Assembly (NCBI GenBank): GCA_008638375.1
Contig: CM018035.1
Span: 36,636,824 to 36,700,823, forward strand
Direction of reading: 5' to 3'
Source of the DNA: Nyssa sinensis
Taxonomy: Eukaryota > Streptophyta > Magnoliopsida > Cornales > Nyssaceae
DNA length: 64,000 nt
The position numbers and the translations under genes were made by a program. Below the pieces are notes generated by a model that was not told the origin of the DNA, did not search any database, and saw only the letters and a program-made list of their open reading frames with translations. Shown here piece after piece: positions 61,781 to 64,000 of the stretch (within the stretch, counting starts at the first letter, position 1; each line of letters opens with the position of its first letter).

Positions 61781-62490
61781 CCTTTTGCCCAAAGGTTCGA
61801 GGGAATGCTGAAGGTCGGCCTTCGAAGTCCTTGAACTCCCATCCTCCTTTTATGAAGAAATACCACTTCTTCCAGGTCTTGTTGGAAGAGGGCATGGTAG
61901 TAAGGGGTCTGAACCCACCATCAAAAAACATGTAATAAAGGACTTCCGCCTTCTGAAGTTTTAGATCCATATTACTACGGATCAGGTCAAGGGACACCTT
62001 GACATTATTCATATGCCCCAACACAATGAAGCTCAACAGATGTCTCCAACTGTTAAGGTTCAGGTCTGCGGGGCAAAGGTCGAACCAGCAGAAGAATTAT
62101 TTTATAATATCAAAAAAGGAGAGTGTCAATCCTATTTCAAACCAGGCCAGATAGGCGCAGATTTCCCCCTCTCTAACATCGCTTGGGCGATCCCGAGAGT
62201 CAGGGACCCTAAAAGTAACATTGGAGGGAAGTTTGAATTTCTCCCATAACTCCTTCAACATTTTTTCGGTGATTGCACTCTCACCCTCCTCTCTGTAACC
62301 GGATCGACCAGAGGTCTCACCAGCCCTATTCGGGGGCTCATCAAATGCATCGACAATCCTAACCCCCGGACTAGAGGGGGTCTATTATTCTATTCTCGTC
62401 ATCATCTACGGAAGGAACATTTACTAACTGAAGTTGAAGAATGGTCCCAGAAGGACTGCCTGAACCAGAGGGTGACTCAAGACCAGACAT
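61781..62490 (-). pseudogene. Antisense ORF of L, exon 1 (PF04195-like domain)
   Basis: Likely start ATG at 62490-62488 (MSGLESPSGSGSPSG). After a frame change near 62380 come NVTFRVPDSRDRPSDVREGEICAY (from about 62222), a TAA near 62104, and LNLNSWRHLLSFIVLGH and KTWKKWYFFIKGG. These blocks match, as I remember it, the plant 'putative gypsy type transposon' domain (PF04195, Transposase_28) found in antisense ORFs of Tat elements. The biochemical role is not known. The lesions make this copy non-functional. Confidence 0.75.
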
Positions 62491-62857
62491 GGCGAACAAA
62501 AGAAAGAAACGAAGCAAATGAGAAGGAATGTAGAAGGGGACTAAAATCAAACCTGAGATCAAAAAAGCACTATGGACACCGGATATCCTTCAAACTTTGT
62601 CAAATGGCGGTGGCAGCCTCAGGTACTATAGATGCAAGTGCAGAAGAAAGGTATACAAGACCTTTCCCTCTCTTTGTATACTCATTTGAAATATGAGCCT
62701 CCTAAGACGAGCCGACACAATGGTTGAAGATAATGATGGCTTCTCAAGTATCGGCTGCGCAATAAATGACTCATTAAACCGACGTCTCGAGAAATGGAAA
62801 AACGAAACGTATGACTCTTCACAAAGCCCATAACCCTAGTTAAGCCCTAGAATCTAA

Positions 62858-62878
62858 CTAGGGCTCGGGGGGAGTAGC
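62858..62878 (+). promoter_or_regulatory. Polypurine tract of L
   Basis: gggctcggggggagtagc directly precedes the right LTR start TGACATACC. The G run GGGGGGAG is the core. Confidence 0.8.
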
Positions 62879-63560
62879 TGACATACCACAAACAGACACA
62901 CCAGTCACCTTGAGACACGTGTGCTTACAGAGCTGATATTCTCGATCATACAGAGCAACCATAAGCCTTCAGGGCATCCTCATATATATACATCATACAG
63001 AGCTGATATTCTCGATCATACAGAGCAGCCATAAGCCTTCAGGGCATCCTCATATATATATATTACAGAACCGACAAACTCGATCATACAGTGCAGGCGG
63101 AGCCTCCAAGGCATTCTCATGCGCATATCTTCCAGACCTTATGCTCTGGGAAATATTCATTCAACATCTCATATGGTTCCGACCTTATGGCTTCCTTAAA
63201 AACTGCCAAACAGAGAATAAGGAAACAGCCTTCAACACGGAAACTATTATCTATGATTATCTCTATCTACGACACAATACTCCACAAGGTAACTGCAATC
63301 TCCGATGATCAAATCCCTATATTCATGGCATCGAATCCTAATCAACTTAGGAAGGCCACAACCTATAAATTAAACCCTAAAGATACGCTTTATTCTTATG
63401 CTCATTCTTTGGCTTTCAATACAGTCTTTCAATTTTTTTTCTTACTTAAGCATCAGAGCGGCTACCGCTGGAGCCAATCCGATGGTCCTCTGATCATCTT
63501 CCTGAGTGTGCTACAGGTCACGGAGCCTATACTTATTACGAGTCGAAAAGTGCAGCATCA
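62879..63560 (+). mobile_element. Right (3') LTR of L
   Basis: 682 bp, TGACATACC...GCAGCATCA. It is collinear with the left LTR, with roughly 25-30 substitutions by eye, nearly all transitions, plus a shorter TA run. The TATA box at 63364-63369 is conserved. It is followed by AAGGG, the right TSD copy, with one transition relative to AGGGG on the left. Confidence 0.92.
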
Positions 63561-64000
63561 AAGGGCAAAATAGTAATTTTACCATTCTTGTCCCGGGACC
63601 CTATCATGGTCTTTAGAATAGTCCACATATCTTAAATATAATTTTCTAAGTCTTTTAGACTTCATTTGGTATCTGCTTTTAATAATCGGGACACATTAGT
63701 CATTTCTCATTTTTATACGTTGATTGTTTCGGAGTCTTGTTTAGCCCCTCAATTTCCATAATTATGCTTATGACAATTTATCAGATCAGATTGGCCTTTA
63801 TTCGGCCTATACTTTTCACTTATCATGCTTAGGGGCATTTTGGTCATTTTGCGTTTTGTAAGATTCTAACCCCGATTCGTCATTTAATCATGTGTACAGT
63901 TTTATAAGTATCTGGGCTTCCATCGGTGTCAATTTCGTCCCATTTGGACTTCGTATAGCATCAGGGGCATTTTGATAATTTTACGTTTTGTATGGCTAAA
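63561..64000 (-). mobile_element. Element F LTR resumes, right of L
   Basis: Continues LTR F exactly where it was interrupted at 29513. The stretch is reverse-collinear with I from about 58260 down to 57800 and includes the 'tggtcattttgcgttttgta' module. It runs off the window. Confidence 0.88.

Larger units (their letters stand above)
29514..63560 (+). mobile_element. Element L: Tat-lineage Ty3/gypsy retrotransposon with three nested insertions
   Basis: Paired LTRs at 29514-30232 and 62879-63560 (TG...CA, about 4 % different by eye) enclose a primer site, gag, protease, RT, RNase H, a second RNase H, integrase, a tandem-repeat 3' region, an antisense ORF and a polypurine tract. Removing insertions G, J and I with one TSD copy each leaves about 11.6 kb, a normal Tat size. 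The double RNase H and the antisense ORF are hallmarks of the Tat branch of plant Ty3/gypsy. It is inserted into LTR F. The flanks AGGGG (29509-29513) and AAGGG (63561-63565) are a TSD with one transition. All reading frames are broken. Confidence 0.9.

Overview
This window looks like flowering-plant heterochromatin built almost entirely from nested LTR retrotransposons. I found no intact host gene, rRNA, functional tRNA gene, CRISPR array or bacterial feature. Plant origin is shown by 5-bp target-site duplications (TSDs), an initiator-Met-tRNA primer site (TGGTATCAGAGC), Tat-lineage Ty3/gypsy coding domains with a second RNase H, an antisense ORF of the plant 'putative gypsy type transposon' type, and a chromovirus-like gag. 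No species can be named from the sequence.

Reconstructed nesting (letters are mine). Element F, minus strand, is the oldest visible host: a gag pseudogene (26551-27001) followed by its very long LTR (27360-29513, resuming at 63561-64000). A Tat-lineage Ty3/gypsy element L, plus strand (29514-63560), sits inside the F LTR. L itself holds three insertions: a solo LTR, G (33660-37841, TSD TGAAG), inside its pol gene; a complete non-autonomous long-LTR element, J (41294-53378, TSD AGAAG), which holds another solo LTR, K (47235-49356); and a 6.2-kb solo LTR, I (55188-61383, TSD CCATA), inside L's antisense ORF. Without these insertions L is about 11.6 kb. To the left, LTR C has landed in the gag of F. 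C in turn contains B (with A at its edge), E (22864-26123, TSD CCTTC) and composite array D (6891-22191, TSD ATATT).

The most striking structure is D: three nearly identical 4.27-4.29-kb LTRs alternating with two 1,224-bp non-coding internal regions, all inside one TSD. It is best read as a single recent insertion expanded by unequal LTR-LTR recombination. The internal regions keep a primer-binding site and a polypurine tract but no protein genes, so the family is a LARD-like non-autonomous derivative whose LTRs are 3.5 times longer than its interior. Long-LTR families A/I/F, B/E, D/G and J have different LTR bodies but share LTR ends (starting TGTAAYAYCCCGAC, ending GGGTG..GTGACA), and the two families with a visible interior, D and J, share the same primer site. 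They appear to be one non-autonomous chromovirus-related complex.

L carries gag, protease, RT, RNase H, a second RNase H and integrase. They lie in one original frame, now broken by stops that are mostly explicable as C-to-T or G-to-A changes, a few frameshifts, and insertions. Downstream lie a 61-bp tandem repeat and a spliced antisense ORF with two 85-bp introns. Nothing in the window looks able to transpose on its own; D and J could in principle be mobilised in trans by proteins from a related element elsewhere.
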